Origin: Prorocentrum cordatum
Taxonomy: Eukaryota > Sar > Dinophyceae > Prorocentrales > Prorocentraceae
NCBI GenBank assembly: GCA_963575745.1
Contig: CAUYUJ010020244.1
Coordinates: 1 to 25,000, forward strand
DNA length: 25,000 nt
Direction: 5' to 3'
Below are positions 24,883 to 25,000 of this stretch, piece after piece; positions within the stretch are counted from its first letter, which is position 1; the number at the start of each line of letters is the position of its first letter. The notes below the pieces were generated by a model. The model ran no database searches. It saw nothing but the letters and a program-made list of their open reading frames with translations, and was not told the origin of the DNA. Both the position numbers and the translations under genes were made by a program.

Positions 24883-25000
24883 AACTGTTTCGAACTCATT
24901 GCTCGCGGACACTCGTCCTACACTCCATCCTGCTTCCAGTCATCTGCTGTCAGTCCGAAGCGTCTCAGTCCTCCTGCGTGGCCCGTTGGTCTAACATCTG

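Larger units (their letters stand above)
22762..25000 (+). other. Intron 7 (GC donor), runs past the window edge
   Basis: Starts GCTCGGCG. 22762-23130 has no feature apart from scattered 'agaacatg' words. A short tandem array lies at 23140-23200 and a 950-bp (GGA)n tract at 23930-24882. 23200-23930 contains a 149-codon open frame (23384-23833) that resembles nothing I know and is not called as a gene. No acceptor followed by RPAP3_C-like sequence was found before 25000. Confidence 0.55.

Noticed and set aside
23793-24912. Two open frames of about 350 codons on the - strand
   Set aside because: Leucine/serine/proline runs made by the 950-bp GGA tract; no start context and no motif.
24978-25000. 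GGCCCGTTGGTCTA at the right edge looks like the 5' end of a eukaryotic proline tRNA
   Set aside because: The following bases (ACATCTG) do not continue the usual D-loop, and the window ends before any anticodon or T-arm could be checked.

Overview
This is a nuclear window from a GC-rich protist, most likely a dinoflagellate. I infer that from four things. One gene is split into short exons of almost pure G/C third positions by kilobase-scale introns. Every donor I can place is GC or GA rather than GT. The 5' flank carries a probable degenerate copy of the dinoflagellate spliced leader. Inside the largest intron lie decayed retroelement proteins of types I recall as abundant in dinoflagellate genomes. 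A core dinoflagellate with a GC-rich genome, such as Prorocentrum, fits, but the genus is a guess.

The only convincing host gene lies on the + strand and spans the window from 361 to beyond the right edge. It encodes an RPAP3-like (RPAP3/SPAG1 family) HSP90 co-chaperone. Seven exons can be placed: 361-748, 3324-3571, 5195-5311, 12993-about 13114, 15832-16109, 17633-17708 and 22653-22761. Spliced, they give about 446 codons: an N-terminal RPAP3-type helix, one TPR domain with all five carboxylate-clamp residues (K129, N133, N203, K233, R237), a low-complexity linker and the first part of the RPAP3_C domain. The rest of RPAP3_C must lie to the right of the window. Exon phases are consistent throughout.

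The introns are mosaics of repeats. There are eleven (GGA)n or (TCC)n tracts that switch strand, the largest about 950 bp (23930-24882). At least seven families of dispersed, inverted or locally duplicated repeats recur within the window: a terminal-inverted-repeat element beside exon 2 and in intron 6 (T); a self-complementary element (A), one copy ending 32 bp before exon 6; and families B, C, D, E and F. Two further long hairpins lie at 11720-11885 and 21057-21227. Several intron 3' ends are built from different repeats close to the acceptor, which suggests intron growth or birth by element insertion.

Intron 3 (5312-12992) holds a broken tyrosine-recombinase-like retroelement gene (about 7130-8730) whose nucleophile tyrosine appears to be replaced by cysteine, and further right a possible LINE C-terminal Cys/His fragment (about 10660-11000). 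No rRNA, convincing tRNA, CRISPR array or bacterial-type operon structure is visible.
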